Below the pieces are notes generated by a model. That model had not been told where the DNA came from, made no database searches, and saw only the letters and a list, made by a program, of their open reading frames with translations. This document shows positions 21,901 to 31,976 of a stretch of 64,000 nt of DNA, piece after piece. Within the stretch, counting starts at the first letter, position 1. Every line of letters begins with the position of its first letter. The position numbers and the translations under genes are program-made. The stretch lies in the NCBI GenBank assembly GCA_905221605.1, contig CAJNDS010002281.1, positions 340,001 to 404,000 on the forward strand, written 5' to 3'. The DNA comes from Symbiodinium natans. Lineage: Eukaryota > Sar > Dinophyceae > Suessiales > Symbiodiniaceae.

Positions 21901-24139
21901 GTTTTCTATGGTTTGCGGCACGAGGCTTGGTGGGTTTATCGGGGAAAAAAGTGATTACGGGACGGGGTCGAGTGGGTTGGACGCTTAGGTTCATATAAAA
22001 GGGGTCTTGAGGGAGGGGGGTTCATGGGGGGTAGGTACCTAGCGAACCTTGCTTAGGGAGCCTTCGGGAGTAGTGGGGAGATTAGGGAACCTTGGGTTAC
22101 ATGCCCCCTTGAACCCCCCTCCCTAAGGACCCCATAATCTTAAGGTCAGGCGAGTGGGGTGGACGTGTGGTCGGATGTAGTGCTGCGTGATGCTCTATAG
22201 GTATCCGGGTGAGTAGGCTCACCCTATTTCATGTCTTTACACTCCTAAAACTCTAACCCCCTGAATACGTTAGCCCCAAGCGCTCTAAACTTCAAACATT
22301 CCTGAAGCAGGTCTCATCCCACAACTCAGGGTCTAGGCTTCTGTCTCTCGTGTTCCCACATTGCGTTTTAGAGCTGTTTAGGGCTTAGGCCCCAAGCAAA
22401 GGATCCGATGGGAACCCGCAAGCAGGGAATCGCAAGGAGATCGTGGCAGCGTTCAGGGTTTAAGCCTAGACCCTAGACCCTAAACCCGCAACCCTAAACC
22501 CTAAACCCTAGACCCTAGACCCTAAACCCTAAGGGTATATAGTGGGGATATGGCAAATGGCCCTTAAGTTCTTCCTCTATGCCTGTTGCTGAGGCTTGTT
22601 CGGTCCTAAGGAGGGCTATGGAAATGAAGATGCTTGGGGTCTGTGTCAAAGTTAGGAAGCCCTAAACCTTCCTTAAATCCAGATCCCGAAGCCCTTAGAC
22701 TTAAACCCTAAGCCCTTGCGCACACCCACACACACAAAAGCCCTAAACCCTAAAACCTAAAACCCTAAACCCTAAACCCTAAACCCCCTAACCCTACAGC
22801 CCTACACTTCGAAACCCTTTGCCCCCTTCTTGGGGGCTCGACGCCGGCCAGGCTCTTGGCGGCTCTGGCTTCGAGTGGCTGTCAGGCCTGGCATTGTAGG
22901 GTTTGGGGTTTAGGGTTTAGGGTTGAGGGTTTAGGGTTTAGGGTTGGGGGTTTGGGTTTAGGGCTTAGGGCTTTGGGGTTTAGGGTTTAGGGTTTAGGGT
23001 TTGGGGTTTGGGGTTTAGGGTTGAGGGTTTAGGGCTTAGGGTTTAGAGTTTCGGGCTTTATTTGTAGATAGAGTGTAGGGTTTAGGGTTTAGGGTTTAGG
23101 GTTTAGGGTTTAGGGTTTAGGGTGTAGGGTTAGGGTGTAGGGGGTTTTGGGTTGCATGCGAGAAAGTCTCCGACTCCCTCGCTAAGCCCCTGTTCTGAGT
23201 ACACCGCGCTCCCTGAAGGGTGCCCGATGCAGGAGTTTAGGGTTTAGGGTTTAGGGGTTAGGCTTTGGGACTTGGGGTGTAGGGGTTCGGATTTAGGGCT
23301 TCGGGTTTAGAATTTAGGGTTTTGGGTTTAGGGTGTAGGGTGTAGGGTTTAGGGCCTTTAAGGGTTTAGGATTCCGGGTTTAGGCTGTAGGGCTTCAGGT
23401 GATCCACAAACATTCCGCAAACTATGCTCAACATTTGTGCGTGCGCGCGTGCGTGTGTGGGTGCGTGAGGGCCTGGCGGGGTGGCTGGTGCTTTTTTTGG
23501 ACCCTGAACCCTAAACTGGGTTTAGGGTTTAGGGTTTAGGGGGTTTAGGGGTTTAGGGGTTTAGGGTTTAGGGTTTAAATTAAACCGAATGCTGCACTCC
23601 AAAGCGGGACCCAAATTTCTAAGCCTACACCCGCGACCCGATAAACCCCATACCCCGAGAGAAAGGCGCTATATCTCCTAAGCCCTAAGCCTAAACCCGA
23701 AACCCTAAACCCCTATACCCCTAAGCCCTAAACCCCAAACCCTAAACCCTAAACCCTAAACCCCTAAACCCCTATTCCCCTAAACTCCTAAATCCTCTGG
23801 GACAGGACGTCGCCTTCTTCGTGGCAGTCTATCGCCGTCTCGCCGAGTTCGACGCAGAGGTCCAGCTCCGGGGGTTTAGGGTTTAGGGTTTAGGGTTTAG
23901 GGTTTAGAGTTTTAGGGTTTAGGGCTTAGGGCTTAGGGTTTAGGTAGGTAGAGGCTTTGTGGTTTGGGTTTTTTTTTCTTCGTGAAGCCAACCGATTTGC
24001 TACGGTTACTAGCATTCAGCGTCAAGTTCCATCCGTCGATGCAAGCTGGATTAGCCTGGAGCGACAGCGAGTTGGTGCTGTTGGAGGGAGCCGTACCATT
24101 GGTCGTCCCTGGACTGTACCTGTACGCACGGTCTTATGA
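18971..24139 (+). CDS. Unidentified gene, 8 proposed exons
   Basis: Exons 18971-19045 (donor GTAAGG), 20203-20292, 21153-21198, 21716-21768 (donor GAG|GT), 22397-22450, 22800-22895, 23806-23873 and 24013-24139. Phases are compatible across all seven junctions, giving about 202 codons before TGA at 24137-24139. Protein-like pieces: NLGGLFVATARLPPVGEVSE (20203 exon), RPWSVQAACQTSVG (21716), RPGSWRLWLRVAVRPGI (22800), AFFVAVYRRLAEFDAEVQL (23806). No ATG is visible in the first proposed exon, so an upstream exon or UTR is missing. The last exon is followed by CCCTAAA at 24355 without an intervening TTTAGGG arm. No domain recognised. Confidence 0.45.
19110..19408 (+). pseudogene. Coding-like stretch with an in-frame TGA and a later frame change
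   Basis: A + frame reads ALEEQEQLRDLVARMSSSDA and continues to TGA at 19248-19250, then resumes in the same frame with RVEEALGSTLSRQSLGDPDA. Further on, a different frame reads MLSQPSQSAAESSAAASEL and ends at TAG near 19420. The helical, Ala/Ser/Glu-rich composition on both sides of the TGA suggests one former coding segment. It lies in the intron between exons 18971-19045 and 20203-20292. It could be a decayed exon, a sequence error, or, less likely, TGA read as sense. Confidence 0.3.
21194..21340 (+). repeat. GGGGTTTTG / GGGGTTTGG 9-bp minisatellite
   Basis: Purely tandem 9-mers start at the donor of exon 21153-21198, in the position normally held by TTTAGGG. Confidence 0.9.
22011..22125. 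mobile_element. Family B MITE-like element, opposite orientation
   Basis: GGGAGGGGGGTTCATGGGGG ... CCCCCTTGAACCCCCCTCCC; the core is the reverse complement of the other copies. Confidence 0.75.
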
Positions 24140-24243
24140 CCGAGCAGATCCCAGAAAAGAAGATGGGGGATCACATCTTGGAAGCGGCGCGCGGAAGAGG
24201 CACGGCCTCCCTGCTGGATTGGTGAGGTGGCTGTGCCCACTCA

Positions 24244-24333
24244 CAACACCATGCAAAGGCCATGATTGAAGCAGCCGCTCTCACACGCCCTCCTCTGCCC
24301 AGCGTGAGAGGCTTCCATTGCATGGTGCAGTTG
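24244..24333. other. Two-step inverted repeat (cruciform or RNA hairpin)
   Basis: The outer arms CAACACCATGCAA (24244) and TTGCATGGTGCAGTTG (about 24318-24333) and the inner arms CTCTCACACG and CGTGAGAG pair, with a short loop between the inner arms. It lies 3' of the TGA at 24137-24139. Not related to the MITE families above. Confidence 0.6.
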
Positions 24334-24561
24334 ACACAACTGGGTTTATTCGAACCCTAAACCCTAAACCCAAAACCCTAAACCCTGAACCCTACACCCT
24401 AGCCTAGACCCTAAACCCTAAACCCTAAACCCTATCCCCTAAACCCTAAACCCTCAACCCTCAACCCTGAACCCTGAACCCTGAACCCTAAACCCTAAAC
24501 CCTAAACCCTAACCTAAACGTCTCCATTGCCGTTGTACTAGACCTGCCAGTGGTTCGTGAG

Positions 24562-24752
24562 CATGGGTTCCCCCCTATACAGTCCCTCACCCGATTGCTT
24601 AGTAGCTGAGTGAGCACACTTTACACTTTTTGGGATACCATAATCCCCTAGAGAACTGAAAAAGTGTAGACGTTTTTTGGGGGCTTATGAACTCAGCAAT
24701 TAAGATTAGAGTCCCTATTTCAGGACAGCTAGTATAAGGGGAAACATCCCAA
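24562..24752. mobile_element. Family A MITE-like element, diverged
   Basis: The left end GGGTTCCCCCCTATACAGTCC and right end GGACAGCTAGTATAAGGGG are inverted copies. About 190 bp. Confidence 0.6.
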
Positions 24753-25308
24753 GTCTAGGGTCTTCAGGTTTAGGGTTTTTAGGCTTTAGGGTTTAGGGTT
24801 TGGGGTTTAGGGTTTAGGGTTTAGGGCTTGGGGTTTGGGGTTTAGGGTTTTTAGGGTTTAGGGTTTAGGGTTTAGGTTTTCGGGGCTTGGGGTCTTCAGG
24901 GTTGGTTGAAAGGGTCAGGGGGATGAGGGATTTTGGTTTTGGCCTTCGGGTTCAGGACGCCTGCAGTCTAGCAAGGCGCTTGTGGGGCTTGAGGAGTTCA
25001 GGGTTTTTGGGCGTGGTTTTAGTAGGTTTCAGAGTTTAGGGTAAACCCTAAACCCTAAACCCTAAACCCTAAACCCTAAACCCTAAACCCTAAACCCCAA
25101 ACCCTAAACCCTAAACCCTAAACCTTGAACCCTGAACCCTAAACCCTAAACCCTAAACCTCTCCTACCATATAAACCATAAACCCTAAACCCTAAACCCT
25201 AAACCCCAAACCCCAAACCCTAAACCCTAAACCCTAAACCTGTGATGTTTTGAGGGGTTAGGCCCCTCTCCCACGAGAGCGATCCGGCTGTGGGCGATTG
25301 TTCCTCAG

Positions 25309-26531
25309 GAGCTCGGCGACGTTCTGCAGACCCTGCGCGAGAACATCTTTGCCCCTCTGCCTGGTATAAAAAGCGAATCAGAGGGTTTAGGGTTTAGGGT
25401 TTAGGGTTTAGAGTTTAGGGTTTAGGGTTTAGGGCCCCTCCCCTCCCCACTCCAAATGGGGGTTTTACGATGTTAGGGGTACCTTTTCGGGGTACTTATT
25501 TCAAGGGGATCCTACTCTTTCACCTTTTTTAGGGGTTCCGTATTTTCGTAAAGCCCCAAATGGCCATAAAGATTCAATGAGCACACTGTCTCAAGTTGTA
25601 TCCCCCAATCAACACGTGAATGGGGCTCACATTCCTGAGTGTGACCAGCAACATGCGACTGTCAGCAGCCGGGGAACGGGGTCAAGCGGGACGTCGCCAA
25701 CTTTGAACGCGGGAAAGCGTAAATCTCGAAGGCTAAGAACCCAGACCCCTGGGAGGATTCAAAAAGTAGATCCCTTTAAGGGTTCCTAAGAATGATCCAA
25801 CAGTAGCCCCAAAATCCCGAAACCCCAAACCCAGAAACGCGTGACTTCTTAGGGGGTGTTCAGAGAGAGGACCTGTATAAAACCCTAAACCCTAAACCCT
25901 AAACCCTAAACCCTAAACCCTAAACCCTAAACCCTAAACCCTAAACCCTAAACCCTAAACCCTAAACCCTAAGCCCTAAACCCTAAACCCTAAACCCTAA
26001 AGAGTCGTTTCCGAATTTCGGCTACCCCCCCTAGCCGAATGCGCGTAGAGAAGCCTCGGCTCCGACCCTTCCTGAGGGGTCCGGCATTTTCTTACAACTT
26101 AGGGTTTTGGTTTAGGGTTTAGGGTTTAGGGTTTAGGGTTTAGGGTTTAGGGTTTAGGGTTTAGGGTTTAGGGTTTAGGGTTTAGGGTTTAGGGTTTAGG
26201 GTTTAGGGTTTAGGGTTTAGGGTTTAGGGTTTAGGGTTTAGGGTTTAGGGTTTAGGGTTTAGGGTTTGTTTGAAGCCCTCAAAAGCCCCCCCCCCCCCCA
26301 ACACCCTCAAGACCCTACAAAGCCCCAAAAGCCCTAAAAGCCCTAAAAACCCTAAACCCTCAGCCCTAAACCCCTACAAACCCTAGTAGCCCTAAGCGCG
26401 AAGGAGATGCACAAGATGTCATTGGCGTGGAGGTCTTGCCAGCCTTGCTATACCCTTCCATGGCGCTTCGCTTGCCTTGTCCACGAAGATCCGTCGGGCT
26501 GGGCGCTCGCCCGGAAACGCCCGGAAACTGA
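25309..26531 (+). CDS. Unidentified gene, 3 proposed exons, phases match
   Basis: Exons 25309-25363 (acceptor TTGTTCCTCAG, donor G|GTATAA, reading GDVLQTLRENIFAPLP), 26051-26103 (SAPTLPEGSGIFLQL) and 26397-26531 (DVIGVEVLPALLYPSMALRL, then TGA at 26529-26531). The three join in phase to 80 codons. The second intron is built from a long TTTAGGG arm (26103-26270) and CCCTAAA-type sequence before the last acceptor (CCCTAAG|). After the stop the next array is CCCTAAA. The first exon and ATG are not identified. No family recognised. Confidence 0.45.
26103..26270 (+). repeat. Long TTTAGGG array
   Basis: More than twenty perfect units start at the proposed donor of exon 26051-26103. Confidence 0.95.
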
Positions 26532-27129
26532 ACGGCACGGAGGGATGGGACCCGAAGTGGGTTTCGACGGCCTCTCCCCACTATGCTCAGGACCCTGGTG
26601 GTGGAAGATTGGAAGCAACTAGACAGGATGGCGTGAATACATGCGCAGCTGACGCCGTGAACCCTAAAGTCCCTAAGCCCTACAAATCCGAAGTCCAAGA
26701 GCCCTAAAGCCTAAACCCTAAGCTCAAAAACAAGAACACTATAAACTCTAGGAACCTTCTAAACAGGAAGCTTCTGAACCCCTGAGAACCCCTTTAACCC
26801 ACAGCTACACCTGCCAAAGCCCGGGCGCGGTGCTTATTCCACTGTTCTGAATTTTCCGGGCTACGCGTGCGCCAAATTTACGCTTTCCGGTGTTCCAAAT
26901 TGGCTAAACCCTAAACCCTAAACCCTAAACCCTAAACCCTTGACAGAGTGGAGTCTCCACCTAGGTGCCGGGACTCGGGGTCGTTTCAGCTACCTCCTGT
27001 GCCTGGGAGGACCCTGTGGTTTAGGGTTTAGGGTTAAGGGTTAAGGGTTAAGGGTTCAGTGTTTAGGGTGTTTTTTATTTTTTTGCGGGTCTGCTTGGTC
27101 CCTCTTCTTGGTAGCCCAGTGGTCATCTT

Positions 27130-27459
27130 TTGCCCATTTTGGGTTCTGCCTTCCTTCGCAAAGGCAACCAACACCAGCAAGGGTACCCTTATTACGTGGT
27201 ACAGGTACTGGCCTATCGGGGGGTTTACCTGACACCTGGATCCAAATTGCCTTCGGGCACCTATTCTAAATCACCCTCGGAGTTTCAGGTGAGAGTTACG
27301 ATACGAATCGTCGTGACATCCAGCCACCCGAATCGCCTGACACCTCCGTCGTGTAGGGTGTGTCGGGGATTCGCATCGCCGAGCAGCGTAGGGGGCAGTC
27401 GCCAACCCCTGCCCCAACACCCTCTCACACAGTCCAATTACACATGGGAGTTGATCTAA
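27130..27459 (+). CDS. Open frame of 109 codons in an intron-like position, unknown
   Basis: It reads YYVVQVLAYRGVYLTPGSKL then RVTIRIVVTSSHPNRLTPPS. The region 27065-27610 contains no telomeric units and lies between a TTTAGGG and a CCCTAAA tract. It may be a gene of its own, a transposon fragment or chance. No family recognised. Confidence 0.2.
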   Translation: MPILGSAFLRKGNQHQQGYPYYVVQVLAYRGVYLTPGSKLPSGTYSKSPSEFQVRVTIRIVVTSSHPNRLTPPSCRVCRGFASPSSVGGSRQPLPQHPLTQSNYTWELI

Positions 27460-27714
27460 ACGATGGGAATGGCAGCTCCCGAAATTAGATCAAACTTGCG
27501 GAAAAAGAGCCGAAACCTAAGACGACCTAGTTAGTACCGAGTTGTTACCAATTATTGTCCGCCCTGCATACTCCCAGGTCAGTTAGATTAATCATAATGC
27601 AGATCAGAGGACGCTAGCCCTAAACCCTAAACCCTAAACCCTAAACCCTAAACCCTAAACCCTAAACCCTAAGCCCTAAGCCCTAAGCCCTAAACCCTGC
27701 CGGCACTTGCGCAG

Positions 27715-30700
27715 GACTCGGAGATTCTTCGGCTGGCCGAGGCAAGGTCCGTGTCTCTGCACATCGGCTGATGGGTACAAGTACTTTAGGGTTTAGGGTT
27801 TAGGGTTTAGGGTTTAGGGTTTTGGGGTTTAGGGTTTAGGGTTTAGGGTTTAGGGTTTAGGTTTCTAAACCCTGAACTTACAAGCCCCGCCTTCGACCCT
27901 TCTAGCCTTCAACCCTAAACCCTAAACACCCTAAACCCCCTCAACCCCTAAATCCCCTAAATCCCCTTAATCCTCTTAATCCCTCGAGCCCTTAACCCCA
28001 AACCCGCTAAATCCCCTAAATCCCTCGACCCCCTAACCCTCTAAATCCCTACTAAGCCCTAAAGCCTGTGCAGGTGCCTTGTCGCCCTAAACCCTAAACC
28101 CTAAACGCTAAACCCTGAACCCTGAACCCTAAACCCTAAACCCTAAACCCTAAACCCTAAACCTGTGCAGGTGCCGGCCCTTGCCGGTATTTATGGCCGC
28201 CACGGTCCCACGTTGGAGCGCTACTTCTGTGGCGCCTGGGATTGAGAGGCTTATAGGCTGTAGGGTTCATAGGGTTCATAGGGTTCATAGGGTTCATAGG
28301 GTTCATAGGGTTCATAGGGTTCATAGGGTTCATAGGGTTCATAGGGTTCATAGGGTTCATAGGGTTCATAGGGTTCATAGGGTTCACAGGGTTCATAGGG
28401 GGGTTCATGGGGTTTAGGGTTTTGGGGGTTAGGGGTTAGGGGTTCAGGGTTCAAAAGGTTTAGGGTGCAGGGTGTCGGGTTCATGGGGTTTTTGGTTGAA
28501 GCTTGTATAGACTCAGTTCTAGGCAATCCTCAACCCTAAACCCTACACCCTGAACATGAACCACTTGCGCAGATGCGGGGTTTCATGTCAACATCATGGT
28601 TCCAAAGACGGAGGTCTCAATAACAGGGCAGCTATTGGGCTTGCGGTTACTAGAAGTGTTGAGGGTTTCGGGTTGAGGGTTTAGGGACCTATAGAGGGCG
28701 TTGAAGAGGTTGCAGGGCTTATGCTTCTAGGGCTTGCAGGAAACCCTAAACCCTAAACCCTAAACCCTAAACCCTAAACCCTAAACCCTAAACCCTAAAC
28801 CCGGGCTGGTCTAACACCCCCAAGCCCCCAAGCCCCCAAGCCCCCAAGCCCCCAAACCCTGAGTCGAAGTTTAAACGGCTTATCCTAAACCCCGAGACCC
28901 TAAAACCCTAAACCCCAAACCCCCCCCCCACCGCCACGAGTCGAAGTTCAATCGGCTTAAGGTCTCCCGAATAACCAAGACCTTTGCTAAGCCCTAAGCC
29001 CTAAACCCCTAAACCCCTAAACCCCTAAACCCCTAAACCCCGAAACCCCGAAACCCCTAAACGTCGAAGTAAACCCTAGACCCTAAACCCTAAACCCTAA
29101 ACCCTAAACCCTAAACCCTAAACCCTATACCCTAAACCTTAAACCCTAAACCCTAAACCCTAAACCCTAAACCCTAAACCTTAAACCCCAAACCCTAAAC
29201 CCTAAACCCTGTTCATTCGGCTTAAGGCCTCCTGGGCGTTGCGGAGCTCTCGCTGCCGCCGTCCCAACTCCTCGCCGCCCTCCGGAAGCTGACAGAGCAG
29301 GCGCGTCTCTGGTAGGGTTTAGGGTTTAGGGTTTAGGGTTTAGGGTTTAGGGTTCAGGGTTTAGGCTTTAGGGTTTAGGCTTTAGGGTTCAGGGAATTGG
29401 GTTTAGGGTTTAGGGAATTGGGTTTAGGGTTTAGGGTTTAGGGTTTAGGGTGCATCTCTGGCAGCCTCAGGGCTTTTATATGCATTTGAGGTTTGTTTTA
29501 AGGGTTTAGGGCTTTTAGGTTTTTTAGGTTTTTTTGTTTTTTGTTTTGGTTTTTAGGGGTTTTAGGGTTTTGAGGGTTTTAGGGTTTTAGAGTTTTTAGG
29601 TTTTTTAGGGTTTTTGTTTTTTCCGGTTTCCTAGCGTTGAGGGCTTTTGGGGTTCGAATGAAAGGTCCTTGTAGCACCAGCCCATCTTAGCGCAAAACGG
29701 CTGGCAGCCGTGGGTTTAGGGCCTTGAGGGCTTTTAAGGGTTTGAGGGTTTTGGGGCTTTGGTTTTTTTAGGGATTAGGGTTGGAGGTGTAGGGTGTTTA
29801 GGTTTTAGGGCTCAGGGTTTAGCGTTCAGAGTTCAGGGTTTCGGCTTTCGGGCTGTCCCTGTACGCGAATTATGTAGCATCCGCTCGCCCCTTAAGGGGT
29901 TTCCCTAGAGCAGCTTTGGGGAAGTTTATGCCATGTAGGCATGTGGGCCCTCAACCAGCTCCTCAGGGTTTTAGCGTTCAGGGCTTGGTAAATCGGGGGC
30001 TCAGAGGGTTTCGGGTCGAGGGCTCTTATTTGGGGTTTGGGGTCGAAAGGGCTCCGCATTAGGGCTGCGGGCTCTTTAGGGTTTAGGGTTTAGGGTTTAG
30101 GGTTTAGGGTTTAGGGTTTAGGGTTTAGGGTTTAGGGTTTAGGGTTTAGGGTTTAGGGTTTAGGGTTTCAGAGCTTTGTTTTTTACGCTGTTCAGCTGGC
30201 CTCTCGGGTCTTTTTTTGCTTTCTGCGAAAGGGAAGGGTTTGGGTCATGCTTAGCAATTCCGAAACCCCAAACCTTTGTCATAGTTGGGTAACATTTTAC
30301 ATCTTTAAGGGTACTTAAACCCAATAAGGAATATAAATTAAAAATTTTAATACTATACCAACCATGAACTAGAAACCCCAAACCCTACATTGCACGCCCT
30401 CCCTCTGTCCTGCTCTGCCCCTGAATCCCGCTGTATCGTCTGTACTAGGTTACTAGGGTTTAGGGCCAGTTTACGGCTCAGGGTTTAGGGTCTGTAAGGT
30501 TTAGGGTTTAGGGTTAAGAAGGTTTAGGGTTTGAGGCTTAGGTCTTGGGGCTTAGGGTCTATAAAGGTCAATAAAGCAGGTGGATGCCACGGATTCGGCC
30601 TCATTGGGCTCGCTTGGCGACTACATGGCCCTTGCGACGAAGCCCTTTGGCCAGAGCTCCCCGAGACCCCTTGTAGTTAAGGGGTTTAGGGTTTAGGCTT

Positions 30701-31936
30701 CGGGGCTTAGGGGCTTAGGGCCTAGGGTTCAGTATCCTCTGGTTTTGGAGGTTTAGGAATTGTGGGTTAGGGATTTGGGGCTTATCGCCTGGACCTTAGG
30801 GTTTATTTGTATCCTATAAACTCTCAGCCCCTAAGCCCCTAAGCCCCATAACACCAAAACACCAAAACACCAAAACCCCAAAACAGCAAAACCCCAAAAC
30901 CCCCAAAATCCCCAAAACCCAAAACCCCCAAAACACAAGAAGCCCAGAACATCCCGAGCCACAGCGCAGACGTGCCCACAGATCTGAAGCCCTGTTTCAA
31001 CACAGGACCAGCAGTTAAAGACACTTTTCGAACCCACCCAGCACCAACTGAGGGCGGCTATGGTCTAAACTTAGGGTTTGGGGTTTGGGGTTTAGGATCT
31101 GGGGCTTCGGGATCAGGATTCGCGTGTCTTTGTGCTCAAAAGTGTGGCCCTGTCCCGTCGTTTGTGACTTCTACGCAACTCTTAAACCCTTACACCATTG
31201 AGCTCTGTAACCTTGAAACCCCGAAGCCCCAAAACACCTTGCACTAGGCCGCGAGTCTAAGGTTGGAAGCATGGGCCCTTTACAATGGTCCATTGCCCTT
31301 GTTTTTGGGGATCCGAAGTATGGGCCCTTATTCTGGGTTTTGGAGTACTATACTTTAATACTTTTGGTTGGTTCTGGGTTCCGATTATAGTTATGCCTGA
31401 AACGTATATACTTTTTTTCCCCAGGTCTACTCCAAAGCAGATAGGGTTTTATGTATAGTGTAATTTAAGGGATAGAACAAGGGACCCAAATTAATTTAAG
31501 GGCCCATGCTTGGAGAAGTAGAATGGGAGACGAGCCGAGGCTTTACCAAAGCTTGGCTGAATCACTTCCGCAGCACACGGATGAGGTTGGGATTCGGGCT
31601 AGGGCTTAGGGCTTAGGGCTTAGGGCTTGGGGCTTGGGGCTTAGGGCTTAGGGCTTAGGGCTTAGGGGTTAGGGTTTAGGGTTTAGGGTTTAGGTTTTGG
31701 GGTTTGTGGTTTAGGGTTTTAGGGTTTTAGGGTTTAGGGTTTAAGGTTTAGGGGGCTTAGGGTTTAGGGTGTTCAGGGTTTGGTTTAGGGCTTGGGGCAA
31801 GGGGTTTAAAGTTTAGGGCTTGTAGCAGGGCTTCGGGCTGAAAGGGTCTAAACGTCTTCAAAGATTGAGTCACAAGACCCCAGCCCTTTGCCACGGATCC
31901 TTAACAACCTGCCCCCTCCCCCCTCCCCCCCCCCCG

Positions 31937-31976
<40 letters not shown>

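Noticed and set aside
23964-24269. 101-codon + ORF as a separate gene
   Set aside because: It overlaps the phase-matched last exon 24013-24139 in another frame. Composition does not decide, but splice phase favours the exon.
28157-28526. MNP, HRV and YEP repeat ORFs
   Set aside because: Translation of the CATAGGGTT minisatellite.
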